Origin: JBBQZL01 sp038207745
GTDB taxonomy: Bacteria > Actinomycetota > Thermoleophilia > Solirubrobacterales > 70-9
Direction: 5' to 3'
Assembly: GCA_038207745.1 (NCBI GenBank)
Contig: JBBQZL010000101.1
Location: 1 to 9,833 of the forward strand
Length of the DNA stretch: 9,833 nucleotides
Position numbers and translations under genes: made by a program. The notes under the pieces were generated by a model. It had not been told where the DNA came from. It saw only the letters and a program-made list of their open reading frames with translations, and ran no database searches. Positions 1 through 7,432 of the stretch are shown one piece after another (the first letter of the stretch is position 1; the number at the start of each line of letters is the position of its first letter).

Positions 1-945
1 GATCGAGAGCGACGGCTCATCGACGGTGATCACCGGCAGCGGCCTCGGGTCATCGATGTCGGCCAGCGTCTCGCCGATCGTCACCTCGGGGAGCCCGGCA
101 ACGGCGATGATCTCACCGGCTCCGGCCTCGTCGACGGCGACGCGCTCGAGCGCTTCGGTGACATAGAGCTCATTGACGGTTGCGCGCTCGATCGAACCGT
201 CGGCGCGGCACCAGGCGATCTGCTGGCCGGAGCGGATCGTGCCGTTTCGGACGCGGCAGAGGGCGAGGCGGCCGACGTAGGGAGAGGCGTCGAGGTTGGT
301 GACGTGCGCCTGAAGCGGGAAGCCCTCCTCGAACAGCGGCTCGGGGATCGTCTCGAGCATCAGGTCGAGCAGCGGCGAAAGATCGGTGCCCTCCTCGCCC
401 TGCGTCATCGATGCCCAGCCAACCTTGGCGTTTGTGTAAACGATCGGAAACTCGATCTGCTCGTCATCGGCGCCGAGGTCGAGGAAGAGCTCGTAGACCT
501 CGTCAACGACCTCTTCGATCCTGGCGTCGGGGCGGTCGACCTTATTGATCACGAGGATCACCGGCAGCTTCGACTCGAGCGCCTTGCGCAGTACGAAGCG
601 GGTCTGGGGCAGCGGGCCCTCGGAGGCGTCGACCAGGAGCAGCACGCCGTCGACCATGGTCAGACCGCGTTCGACCTCGCCACCGAAATCCGCGTGGCCG
701 GGTGTGTCGATGATGTTGAGCTTCACTTCGCCGTAGCGGACGGCGGTGTTCTTGGCGAGGATCGTGATCCCCTTCTCACGCTCGAGGTCCATCGAATCCA
801 TCACCCGGTCGGCAACATCCTGGCCTTTCCGGAAGGCACCCGACTGCCAGAGCATCTTGTCGACCAGCGTCGTCTTGCCGTGATCGACGTGGGCGACAAT
901 GGCGACGTTTCGGATGTCTTTTCGGGCTTGCATCGGACCGGGCAT
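1..945 (-). CDS. typA: Translational GTPase TypA/BipA, N-terminal 315 residues (3' end cut by window edge)
   Basis: TypA/BipA is a ribosome-associated GTPase of the EF-G/LepA class, linked to stress adaptation and 50S assembly. The reading frame is open from an ATG at 945 to the window edge, giving 315 of the roughly 610 residues usual for the family. Visible G motifs are G1 AHVDHGKTT (18-26), the switch I REKGITI (56-62), G3 DTPGHADF (80-87), G4 NKVD (134-137) and a G5-like TNAK (171-174). A beta-barrel domain II follows at about 210-290. The REKGITI and GHADFGGEVERGL wording separates TypA from EF-G and LepA. An alternative ATG at 933 (residue 5) is equally compatible with the family, and neither start has a convincing Shine-Dalgarno sequence. 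The gene lies 73 bases downstream of the TetR gene on the same strand. A small hairpin sits in that gap, so co-transcription is possible but unproven. Family identity is very secure. Confidence 0.96.
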   Translation of the reverse strand, partial: MPGPMQARKDIRNVAIVAHVDHGKTTLVDKMLWQSGAFRKGQDVADRVMDSMDLEREKGITILAKNTAVRYGEVKLNIIDTPGHADFGGEVERGLTMVDGVLLLVDASEGPLPQTRFVLRKALESKLPVILVINKVDRPDARIEEVVDEVYELFLDLGADDEQIEFPIVYTNAKVGWASMTQGEEGTDLSPLLDLMLETIPEPLFEEGFPLQAHVTNLDASPYVGRLALCRVRNGTIRSGQQIAWCRADGSIERATVNELYVTEALERVAVDEAGAGEIIAVAGLPEVTIGETLADIDDPRPLPVITVDEPSLSI

Positions 946-990
946 GGTACGCACCCAGCCGCTTTGGGACTGTGCGACCCGCCTCACGAG

Positions 991-1006
991 GGCCGCAAAC
1001 ACGGCC
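991..1006 (-). terminator. Small hairpin between tetR-family gene and typA
   Basis: A perfect 5-base stem, GGCCG/CGGCC, with a 6-base loop lies about 12 bases after the TetR stop codon on the minus strand. There is no following T-run, so it is not a classical intrinsic terminator. It could be a weak pause or processing site, or chance in GC-rich DNA. Confidence 0.2.
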
Positions 1007-1018
1007 GGGCTGACCAAT

Positions 1019-1624
1019 TCAGCCGGTCAGCAGTTCCCTGGTCGCGAGGCGGACGGCGGCGACCGCACCAGCGTGATCTCGCTGCGGCGCGATCAGTATC
1101 TGCAACGCGACGCCATCCGCAACCGCCAGCAGATGCGCCGCGATGCCCTCGGCGCTTGTTCGCAATCTGACCACACCCTCGTCCTGTTTTGCCTCGAGAA
1201 TCTCGGCGAGCTGGGTGCGGGAACGCTCGAAGACCTTGTCGAGCTCATCGCGGATCTCCGGGTTTCGCCTGCTGGCGCTGAACAGCTCGAAAACCAGGAG
1301 GAAGACCTCGGAGTCGTTCTCGATCGCGCTGATCAGACTGGAAACCATCGCGTCGAGCATCTCGTCGACAGTCCTTGCGCCCGCCATCTCCTCGCCGAGC
1401 GCACTTACGCGGGTTTCACTGTCCCGTCGCGCAACCTCGACCAGCAGGCGCTCCTTGGTACCGAAGTAGTAGTGGAGAAGGCCTCGGCTGACGCCCGCAT
1501 CGCGCGCGACATGCTCGAAGGTGGAGCCGGTGGCACCACGGGTCGCGACACTTGCCCGCATCGCATCGACGATGCGCTGCGCCCGCTCGCCGGTCAATTC
1601 CCTCTCTTCAGCTGCTGCTTCCAC
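1019..1624 (-). CDS. TetR/AcrR-family transcriptional regulator
   Basis: This 201-residue protein has the usual TetR length. The N-terminal helix-turn-helix lies at about residues 14-60, with the recognition region TFEHVARDAGVSRGLLHYYF at 35-54. The YYF-G-TK-E-LL wording is diagnostic of TetR. The rest (about 65-200) is a helical ligand-binding and dimerisation domain that does not reveal the ligand. TetR proteins are usually repressors released by a small molecule, often a lipid or acyl-CoA in actinobacteria. The start is GTG at 1624: an in-frame TAG lies 9 bases upstream of it, so no earlier start is possible, and the upstream Shine-Dalgarno is weak. The gene follows the WS/DGAT gene by 37 bases on the same strand, so it may be the last gene of that transcript and may control it. 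That regulatory link is inference from adjacency. Confidence 0.92.
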   Translation of the reverse strand: MEAAAEERELTGERAQRIVDAMRASVATRGATGSTFEHVARDAGVSRGLLHYYFGTKERLLVEVARRDSETRVSALGEEMAGARTVDEMLDAMVSSLISAIENDSEVFLLVFELFSASRRNPEIRDELDKVFERSRTQLAEILEAKQDEGVVRLRTSAEGIAAHLLAVADGVALQILIAPQRDHAGAVAAVRLATRELLTG

Positions 1625-1661
1625 GAGTCCAGTCTAGTTGCAAAATCGTGCGGGACCGGAG

Positions 1662-3062
1662 TCAGGAACCGACGAGCTCGAGCAACGTGGCGATCTCATC
1701 CTCGATGTAGCCGCCGAAGGCATCGAGATCGGCGATCGCGTCGTAATCGCCCATCAGCCCGACGTGGACGCTGCCGTTGTAGCTCATGATCGCGACCGCA
1801 AGCGCCTTGTCGAGGGCCAGAAACGGCACCGGGATCAGGTCCTTCATCTCACGGCCGAGCAGAAAGAGCGGGAACTGCGGGCCGGGGACGTTGGTGACCA
1901 GGAGGTTGTAGACGCGGCTTGAGAAGTTCAGCCGCGACGCCTGGGCAAAGATCGTCGGCGGTGCGAAGTCCTGAAGGCCCGCGATCACCTCGGCGCCGAG
2001 CGCCTGGTTCGACTCCTTGAGGCCCTTCATCGCATCGCTGACGATTTCCAGCCTGACCAGTGGATCGTCGGCGTAGACCGGAAGCGGGCAGGCCATCATC
2101 GTGATCCGGTTCCCGAGCTCGCCCTGCTCGTCGGCGGAACGGACCGAGACCGGCACGCAGCCGCGTAGCTCGAGCCCGCCGGTCTGCACGCCGCGACCGG
2201 AGAGCCAGCGGCCGAGCGCGCCACTCACCACTGCGAGGAAGACGTCGTTTACGGTTCCGCCGAGGCCGTTCTTTATCTTCTTCAGGTCGCTGAGCTCGGC
2301 GCGGACCCAGAAGACCCGCCGGTGCGGGCCGATCTGGACGTTGAGCGGCGTCGAGGGCGGCGGATTGACAATTCCCCAGCCGACCTCGGCGACGCCCTCT
2401 GCGGCCTCCTTGACGTCATCGATCGCCTGGCCCGGATTCCTCAGCGCGTTGATCGCCTTCTGGGCAACCCCGACCGGCATCCGAACGGCACCCCGGACAC
2501 CGGCGGCCACGAGCGTCGCCGCCCCGGGCTCCGGGGCCGGCTGCCAGCGATCTACCGGGGAACCGGGCTCGCGATCGGTCTTGCGCTCGATATCGAACAG
2601 CACCGAGGAGAGATCTGCGCCGGATACGCCGTCGACGAGGGAGTGATGTGTCTTGTTGATGATCGCGAAGCGACCGTCCTCGAGGCCCTCCACGAGCCAG
2701 GACTCCCAGAGTGGCTTGCTGCGATCGAGGCGCTGCGAGAAAATCCTCGCGACGAGCTGGCGGAGCTGTTCGATCGACCCCGGCTCGGGCAGCGCCGCGT
2801 GGCGGATGTGGTACTCGATGTTGAAGTTCGGGTCGTCGACCCAGACCGGCCTCCCCATCTCCAACCGCGGGAAGACAACCTTCTGCCGGTATCGCGGAAC
2901 CAGGTGGAGGCGGGACGCGGCCTGCTTTGCGTACTCGTCCTCCGGCGGCGCCGGTCCCTCGAAGATCATCACGGCGCCGATGTGCATGTGCGCACCGTCC
3001 CGCTCCTGAGCGAGAAACGATGCATCGATCGAGGTCAGCCGATCGAGCTGATCATTCGCCAC
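1662..3062 (-). CDS. Wax ester synthase/diacylglycerol O-acyltransferase (WS/DGAT)
   Basis: WS/DGAT enzymes transfer an acyl group from acyl-CoA to diacylglycerol or a fatty alcohol, making the triacylglycerols or wax esters stored in lipid inclusions. At 466 residues this protein matches the usual 450-480. The active-site motif HHxxxDG is present as HHSLVDG at residues 139-145, with His140 the expected catalytic base. Other family hallmarks are PLW (117-119), VNDVFLA (271-277, the 'ND' motif), LGNRI (316-320) and the C-terminal VTNVPGP (389-395). The start is GTG at 3062, preceded by AAGGAGA with 9 bases of spacing. Upstream by 38 bases is a small membrane protein gene, and downstream by 37 bases is a TetR regulator. 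All key residues are intact, so activity is expected. Preference for diacylglycerol or alcohols cannot be read from sequence, and actinobacteria usually carry several paralogues. Confidence 0.96.
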   Translation of the reverse strand: MANDQLDRLTSIDASFLAQERDGAHMHIGAVMIFEGPAPPEDEYAKQAASRLHLVPRYRQKVVFPRLEMGRPVWVDDPNFNIEYHIRHAALPEPGSIEQLRQLVARIFSQRLDRSKPLWESWLVEGLEDGRFAIINKTHHSLVDGVSGADLSSVLFDIERKTDREPGSPVDRWQPAPEPGAATLVAAGVRGAVRMPVGVAQKAINALRNPGQAIDDVKEAAEGVAEVGWGIVNPPPSTPLNVQIGPHRRVFWVRAELSDLKKIKNGLGGTVNDVFLAVVSGALGRWLSGRGVQTGGLELRGCVPVSVRSADEQGELGNRITMMACPLPVYADDPLVRLEIVSDAMKGLKESNQALGAEVIAGLQDFAPPTIFAQASRLNFSSRVYNLLVTNVPGPQFPLFLLGREMKDLIPVPFLALDKALAVAIMSYNGSVHVGLMGDYDAIADLDAFGGYIEDEIATLLELVGS

Positions 3063-3071
3063 GGTGAGATG

Positions 3072-3078
3072 TCTCCTT
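3072..3078 (-). promoter_or_regulatory. Ribosome binding site deciding the GTG start of the WS/DGAT gene
   Basis: AAGGAGA on the minus strand lies 9 bases before the GTG at 3062. It is the best Shine-Dalgarno match near this gene and supports a GTG start. It lies in the 38-base gap after the membrane protein gene, as expected for a downstream gene of a polycistronic message. Confidence 0.75.
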
Positions 3079-3100
3079 GAAGGTTCCGGTCCGGACGGGA

Positions 3101-3562
3101 CTAGGACTTGCCGTTTGTACTCGGAGGGGTGTCGCTCGTGGTGGTGCTCGTGTACTCGAACTCCTCCTCGGCGCCGAAGACCTTGTCGAGAACGGCCTTG
3201 CGTGCACCTTCCGAGACGGCGAGGGTGACGCCGCCGGCCACTGCGGCCAGGACCACGAAGTTGCGGAAGCCGTGCCCCTTCTTCTTGGGAGCGCGGAATT
3301 GCTCCGTCGCCTCCTTCAGAGACTCGGCCGCATTGCGCAGATCGCGCTGGACCTTCCTGTCACTGGTCACGGCCTTCACCGGTCCATCGCCGTTGCCGGA
3401 GATGCGACCGTACGCGGTCTTTGCCGCGCCGTAGGCCTCCTTGAGGGTGTCGTGAAGCTCTTCATCGGTCAGCAGCCGCTGAACGTATTCATTTTGGCGA
3501 GCCTGCTGGTAGGCATCCGCAGCCTTGTCCGAAACCTGGCCTGCCCGTCTGCTTCTTGACAT
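3101..3562 (-). CDS. Hypothetical single-pass membrane protein
   Basis: I do not recognise a named family for this 153-residue protein. Residues 1-95 are charged and helical-looking, with an Ala/Gln/Lys/Glu-rich pattern that could be amphipathic. A basic patch APKKKGHGFR (91-100) precedes one weakly hydrophobic segment at about 101-117 (NFVVLAAVAGGVTLAV). A short acidic stretch (AEEEFEY, 131-137) and a Thr/Ser/Pro-rich tail (TSTTTSDTPPSTNGKS) end it. No signal peptide is visible. The basic patch before the segment suggests a cytoplasmic N-terminus by the positive-inside rule. The start is ATG at 3562, with GAGGGAG 10 bases upstream. It lies 59 bases after lon and 38 bases before the WS/DGAT gene on the same strand. 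It could be a membrane or lipid-body surface protein partnering the acyltransferase, but only adjacency supports that idea. Confidence 0.85.
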   Translation of the reverse strand: MSRSRRAGQVSDKAADAYQQARQNEYVQRLLTDEELHDTLKEAYGAAKTAYGRISGNGDGPVKAVTSDRKVQRDLRNAAESLKEATEQFRAPKKKGHGFRNFVVLAAVAGGVTLAVSEGARKAVLDKVFGAEEEFEYTSTTTSDTPPSTNGKS

Positions 3563-3621
3563 GTGCTCGTAACTCCCTCGATCGATTTTGCTTTATGAGG
3601 ATATACCCGGAGCGGCAAGTT

Positions 3622-6072
3622 TCAGGCAGGCTCCAATGCCTCCGCGATTGCGAGCGCGACATCGTCGACCAGAACGAACTCCAGATCGCCCAGCTGCTGG
3701 TCGGGAATTTCATCTGCATCGCCCTCGTTCCGACCCGGGATGAGGACCCGCTTGATCCCCGCCCTCTGGGCGGCCAGAGCCTTCTCCTTCAGGCCGCCGA
3801 TCGGCAGGACCTGACCCGTCAGAGTGACCTCCCCGGTCATCGCGACATCGTTCTTCACCGGCCTGCCGCTGACCAGCGAGGAAAGCGCAACCGACATTGC
3901 AACTCCGGCCGATGGCCCGTCCTTGGGAACCGCCCCGGCTGGAACGTGGATGTGGATGTCATGTGCGGCGAACCAGTCGTCCGCGATCTCGGGCGCGATC
4001 AGATGTGAGTGCCCCCGGACGTAGGTCAGCGCCGCCTGCGCGGACTCGCGCATCACGTCGCCGAGCTGCCCGGTGATCGTCAGCTTGCCGCTCCCGGGCA
4101 TCGCCGAAGCCTCGATGAAGAGGACATCTCCGCCCGCCGGGGTCCACGCGAGCCCGGTCGAGACGCCCGCGATCCTCGTCCGGCGCCGCTGCTCGGAGAA
4201 GACCCGCCGCCTGCCGAGATGCTCCCGGGCCCGCTTGCCCGAGACCTTGACCTTGCCCTTCTGGCGACCCTCGGCGACCCGGCGGGCCAGTTTGCGGCAG
4301 ATAGTGCCGATCGCGCGCTCCAGGTTTCGCACCCCCGCCTCGCGGGTGTATTCCTCGATGATCGCGGTCAGCGCCGCGTCGGTGAACTCGATCTGGCTCG
4401 GCTTCAGGCCGTTGGCCGTGATCTGGCGCGGGACCAGGTACTTGCGCGCGATATGCCGCTTGTCATCGACGGTGTAGCCGGCGAGGTGGATCACCTCGAG
4501 ACGGTCCTGCAGCGGCCCGGGGATCGTGTCGAGGACATTGGCGGTCGCAATGAACATCACCTCGGAGAGATCAAACGGGATGTCGAGGTAGTGGTCCCGG
4601 AAGGAGTCGTTCTGAGCCGGGTCGAGAACCTCGAGCATCGCCGAGGACGGGTCACCCCGGAAGTCGGCACCCATCTTGTCGATCTCATCGATCATGAAGA
4701 CGGGGTTGCGCGACTCGGCGTCGCGAAGTGCCCGGATGATCGTCCCGGGCATCGCCCCGATGTAGGTGCGGCGGTGACCGCGGATCTCGGCCTCGTCGCG
4801 AACGCCACCGAGGGAGATCCGCTCGAACTCGCGGCCGAGGGCGCGCGCGACGGACTTCCCAAGGCTGGTCTTGCCGACGCCCGGGGGCCCGACAAAGCAG
4901 AGGATCGGCCCGGGCGAGTCGGGCTTCAGGGTTCGCACCGCGAGGTACTCGAGGATCCTGTCCTTGATCAACTCGAGGTCATAGTGGTCCTCGTCAAGCA
5001 CCATGCGCGCGTGCTTGATGTTCAGATTGTCCTCGGTGTGGACCGACCATGGCAGCTCGACCAGCCACTCGAGATATGAGCGGATCACCCCGTACTCGGC
5101 GGCGGCCGATGGCAACTTCTCGAGACGTGCCAGCTCACGATCCGCCGCCTTCCTGGCGTGCTCGGGCAGCTCGGCCTCCTCTATCCGGTCACGCAGCTCG
5201 TTGACCTCGGCCTGCTGCTCGTCGCCCTCGCCGAGCTCGTCCTGGATCGCCTTCAGCTGCTGGCGCAGGAAGAACTCGCGCTGGCCCTTGTCGATCTCCG
5301 ACTGGACCTGCGTCTGGATCTGGGTCCCGAGCTGGATCACCTCGAGCTCGCGGGCGAGGATCTTGGTGAGGCGGCGAAGCCGCTTCGCGACATCGACCTC
5401 CTCGAGCAGGGCCTGCTTCTCCTCGCTGGAGATTCGCAGCGCACCCGCGATCAGGTGAGAGAGCGCCGAAGGATCCTCGATGTTGGTCACCGCCATCTGG
5501 AGTTCCTCGGGCAAATACGGGATCTGCTCGATGATCTCGGTGAAGGTCCGCTGGACGTTGCGGCTCAGCGCCTCGAGTTCGGGCGATTCCTCGACCACGT
5601 CCGGCATCGTCTCGATCCGTGCGACCAGATACGGCTTCTCTGCAACATAGGGGCCGATCCTCACTCGCTCACCACCCTGGACGAGGATCCTGATCGTCCC
5701 ATCGGGGATCTTCAGCATCCGGGCGACAACCCCGACCACCCCGACTTCGTAGAGCTTGTCGGGATCGGGCTCATCGTCCTCGGGGTCCTTCGAGGCGACC
5801 ATTACAAGGGTGCGGCTGGCACCGAGAACATCGTCGACGAGCTTGATCGAGCGTTCCTGGCCGACCGCCAGCGGAATCAGGGTGTCCGGAAAGGTGACCG
5901 TCTCGCGCAACGGCAGAACCGGCAGCGCTTCGGGAAGCGGTCCGTGGGCCCGGATCGCATCCTCAACCTGATCGGACTCGACGACCTCGATCGTCTGAAT
6001 CTCATCGCCCAGGACCGGATCCTCGGTTTCAAAGATCCGCGAACTCTCGTCGCTGCCGAGCGGCATCATCAT
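3622..6072 (-). CDS. lon: ATP-dependent Lon protease (LonA type)
   Basis: Lon is a cytoplasmic hexameric AAA+ serine protease that unfolds and degrades misfolded and some regulatory proteins. The 816 residues match the LonA length. After an acidic leader (about 1-45) comes the N-terminal substrate domain from LPVLPLRETVTFP (about 50-250) and a coiled-coil region (about 250-320). The AAA+ module has Walker A GPPGVGKTS (395-403), Walker B VFMIDEIDK (458-466) and the conserved RGHRRTYIGAMPG (431-443). The protease domain has PKDGPSAG (716-723) with catalytic Ser721, and its partner Lys764 in GGLKEKALAA. Three ATG codons in a row begin the frame at 6072, and GAGGGG lies 5, 8 and 11 bases before them. 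The Hsp20 gene ends 11 bases upstream, so the two are surely co-transcribed. No CIRCE-like element is visible upstream. All catalytic residues are intact. Confidence 0.98.
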   Translation of the reverse strand: MMMPLGSDESSRIFETEDPVLGDEIQTIEVVESDQVEDAIRAHGPLPEALPVLPLRETVTFPDTLIPLAVGQERSIKLVDDVLGASRTLVMVASKDPEDDEPDPDKLYEVGVVGVVARMLKIPDGTIRILVQGGERVRIGPYVAEKPYLVARIETMPDVVEESPELEALSRNVQRTFTEIIEQIPYLPEELQMAVTNIEDPSALSHLIAGALRISSEEKQALLEEVDVAKRLRRLTKILARELEVIQLGTQIQTQVQSEIDKGQREFFLRQQLKAIQDELGEGDEQQAEVNELRDRIEEAELPEHARKAADRELARLEKLPSAAAEYGVIRSYLEWLVELPWSVHTEDNLNIKHARMVLDEDHYDLELIKDRILEYLAVRTLKPDSPGPILCFVGPPGVGKTSLGKSVARALGREFERISLGGVRDEAEIRGHRRTYIGAMPGTIIRALRDAESRNPVFMIDEIDKMGADFRGDPSSAMLEVLDPAQNDSFRDHYLDIPFDLSEVMFIATANVLDTIPGPLQDRLEVIHLAGYTVDDKRHIARKYLVPRQITANGLKPSQIEFTDAALTAIIEEYTREAGVRNLERAIGTICRKLARRVAEGRQKGKVKVSGKRAREHLGRRRVFSEQRRRTRIAGVSTGLAWTPAGGDVLFIEASAMPGSGKLTITGQLGDVMRESAQAALTYVRGHSHLIAPEIADDWFAAHDIHIHVPAGAVPKDGPSAGVAMSVALSSLVSGRPVKNDVAMTGEVTLTGQVLPIGGLKEKALAAQRAGIKRVLIPGRNEGDADEIPDQQLGDLEFVLVDDVALAIAEALEPA

Positions 6073-6077
6073 CTGGT

Positions 6078-6083
6078 CCCCTC
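6078..6083 (-). promoter_or_regulatory. lon ribosome binding site abutting the hsp20 stop codon
   Basis: GAGGGG on the minus strand immediately follows the Hsp20 TAA (6086-6084) and precedes three consecutive ATG codons of lon. The spacing is 5, 8 or 11 bases depending on which ATG is used, and the middle one has the most typical distance. The arrangement favours translational coupling. Confidence 0.7.
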
Positions 6084-6527
6084 TTACTTCTCGCTGATCG
6101 GCACGCGCCGAGGTGCCTCGGTCACGCGCTGGATCGGGAGCTCGATGCGCAGGATGCCGTCCTCGTAGGTCGCGGCGGCGTGCTCTGCGTCGACGTCGAC
6201 CTGGAACTCGACAACCCGCCGGAATGGTCCCGATGCGATCTCGACCTGCTGGTAGACCCGCCCCTCTGTTTCCTCCACCGGGCGCTCGCCATGGATCACC
6301 AGCTCGCGTCCGCTGACCTCGATGCTGATCGCGGCAAGATCGACCTTGGCAACCTCGACCATCACAACCGCCATCTGTGGATCGCCCTGGTAGTAGACGT
6401 CGACGTTGGGCGTAAAGCCCGGCGATTGGCGCACCGTGATCCCGGTCCGCCCCCAGGCATCCCCCATCATCTGATCCATCTCCCTCCGCATCCGGGCAAA
6501 GTTTGCAAAGAGGTCGCGCTCCGACAT
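6084..6527 (-). CDS. Small heat shock protein, Hsp20/alpha-crystallin family
   Basis: Hsp20 proteins are ATP-independent holdases that keep unfolding proteins soluble for refolding or degradation. This one is 147 residues, normal for the family. The N-terminal arm (1-37) carries a Met/Arg-rich helix, RMRREMDQMMGDAWGR. The alpha-crystallin domain spans about 38-135, beginning PNVDVYYQGD and ending with the family signature YEDGILRIELP (121-131). The C-terminal tail has a VPI (142-144) matching the IxI-type anchoring motif used in oligomer assembly. I take the ATG at 6527: an upstream in-frame extension of 40 residues would overlap the preceding MBL gene by 95 bases and shows no family similarity. 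The Shine-Dalgarno at 6527 is poor, so translational coupling with the MBL gene, which ends 25 bases upstream, is possible. lon follows after 11 bases, pairing holdase and protease in one transcript. Confidence 0.95.
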   Translation of the reverse strand: MSERDLFANFARMRREMDQMMGDAWGRTGITVRQSPGFTPNVDVYYQGDPQMAVVMVEVAKVDLAAISIEVSGRELVIHGERPVEETEGRVYQQVEIASGPFRRVVEFQVDVDAEHAAATYEDGILRIELPIQRVTEAPRRVPISEK

Positions 6528-6552
6528 GACTAGAAGGGTAGTGATCGACTGA

Positions 6553-7344
6553 TCAAAGCCCGAAGACCAGGCCTTCACGAGCAATCTCAACCTCTGACCC
6601 ACACGCATCCGAGGCTTCGCGAACTGCCCACTCGGGGTCCAGCTCATCGGGAATATGGGTCAATACGACGCGCTTGGCGCCGGCGCGACGGCCGATTTCG
6701 CCGGCTTCGCCGGGTGTCAGGTGGCCGCGACAGCCCTCGCGCTCCGGGCGGGCCAATGTGGACTCGATGATCAGGAGATCCGTGTCGGCTGCGGCATCGA
6801 CGAGCGCATCGTTGGGCCGGCAGTCGGCGCCGTATGTGAGTCGTTTGCCGCTTGGCGCCGTGACATCGATTGCGAATGTCTCGATGAAGTGCGGGACCTC
6901 TTGGAACCTCAGCTCCAGCGGACCTACCTGCAGGGTCTCGGCGGGGGCATACTCGGCCACATCGAAGGCTGTCTCAATCAGATCGGGCATGTTCCACGCG
7001 ACCGTCACCCGCTGGAACATCCCACATGCGCCCGGAGGCACAAACAGGGCGGGGCGGGCGGGATTGTCGGTACCCGGGTACTGGGCAACCGGCGTCGGCT
7101 GCTGGCGTGGCGAGAAGATCAGCGCGTAGCTGAACGGGATCAGGTCAAGTATGTGGTCGGCGTGTAGGTGGGAGATGACCACCGCGTCGATGTCGAGGTA
7201 GTCCGCGAAGAGGCGCAACTTCGCGAAGACTCCGTTGCCGCAGTCGACGAGCATCCGGAAGTCTCCCTCTTCAACGAGGTAACCGCTGCATGCACCACCT
7301 GCGTCCTGCCATGCCGGGGACTTGCCCAGAACCGTGACTTTCAC
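6553..7344 (-). CDS. MBL-fold metallo-hydrolase, RNase Z-like subgroup
   Basis: This 263-residue metallo-beta-lactamase-fold protein has the canonical metal-binding set. HLHADH lies at 59-64 (His59, His61, Asp63, His64), with further ligands His152 in VPHF, Asp174 in YGADC and His230 in LTHI. The GHLTP (207-211) resembles the conserved segment of RNase Z-like and phosphodiesterase-like members. Two metal ions, probably zinc, are expected. The opening LGKSPAWQDAGGACSGYLVEEG is a form I associate with a widespread actinobacterial MBL protein of unknown substrate. It lacks the long flexible arm of true tRNase Z, so tRNA 3' processing is not established. A cyclic nucleotide or phosphodiester substrate is possible. 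The start is GTG at 7344, with GGAGAG 8 bases upstream. It is followed 25 bases later by Hsp20. No signal peptide is present, so it is cytoplasmic. Confidence 0.9.
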   Translation of the reverse strand: MKVTVLGKSPAWQDAGGACSGYLVEEGDFRMLVDCGNGVFAKLRLFADYLDIDAVVISHLHADHILDLIPFSYALIFSPRQQPTPVAQYPGTDNPARPALFVPPGACGMFQRVTVAWNMPDLIETAFDVAEYAPAETLQVGPLELRFQEVPHFIETFAIDVTAPSGKRLTYGADCRPNDALVDAAADTDLLIIESTLARPEREGCRGHLTPGEAGEIGRRAGAKRVVLTHIPDELDPEWAVREASDACGSEVEIAREGLVFGL

Positions 7345-7352
7345 CGATCCAA

Positions 7353-7358
7353 CTCTCC
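7353..7358 (-). promoter_or_regulatory. Ribosome binding site for the GTG start of the MBL-fold gene
   Basis: GGAGAG on the minus strand lies 8 bases before the GTG at 7344. This supports the GTG start, which also puts the first beta strand (VTVLG) at the very N-terminus as the family expects. Confidence 0.65.
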
Positions 7359-7370
7359 GGTTTTGACTTC

Positions 7371-7398
7371 CACCGCCGCAAGATGTGCGGCCTTGGTG
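7371..7398 (-). other. Bulged hairpin in the leader between the Cys-rich gene and the MBL gene
   Basis: GCCGC (7375-7379) pairs with GCGGC (7387-7391) around a 7-base loop. Beyond a 3-base bulge, CACC (7371-7374) pairs with GGTG (7395-7398). This gives a bulged stem of about 9 pairs within the 88-base gap, upstream of the MBL start. No T-run follows in either direction, so it is more like a leader or processing structure than an intrinsic terminator. Confidence 0.35.
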
Positions 7399-7432
7399 AA
7401 ACTCTACTCAGAGAGAGGCCTCTTCACCCGGA

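Noticed and set aside
304..1170. Long plus-strand open frame of 288 codons
   Set aside because: It lies antisense to typA and the TetR gene, and its protein shows no family features. Such frames are common opposite GC-rich genes.
3563..3621. Possible promoter (TTGCCG with TAAAGC 17 bases away, plus TATATC) between lon and the membrane protein gene
   Set aside because: The -10 match is only three of six and no supporting element is seen. The slightly higher A/T content alone is not enough.
4009..6168. Two long plus-strand open frames (356 and 336 codons) opposite lon
   Set aside because: They are mirror frames of the lon coding sequence, with Asp/Arg/Leu-rich products and no recognisable domain. 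lon itself is unambiguous.
6528..6647. 40-residue N-terminal extension of Hsp20
   Set aside because: It would overlap the MBL gene by 95 bases and has no Hsp20 similarity. The ATG at 6527 gives the standard family length.
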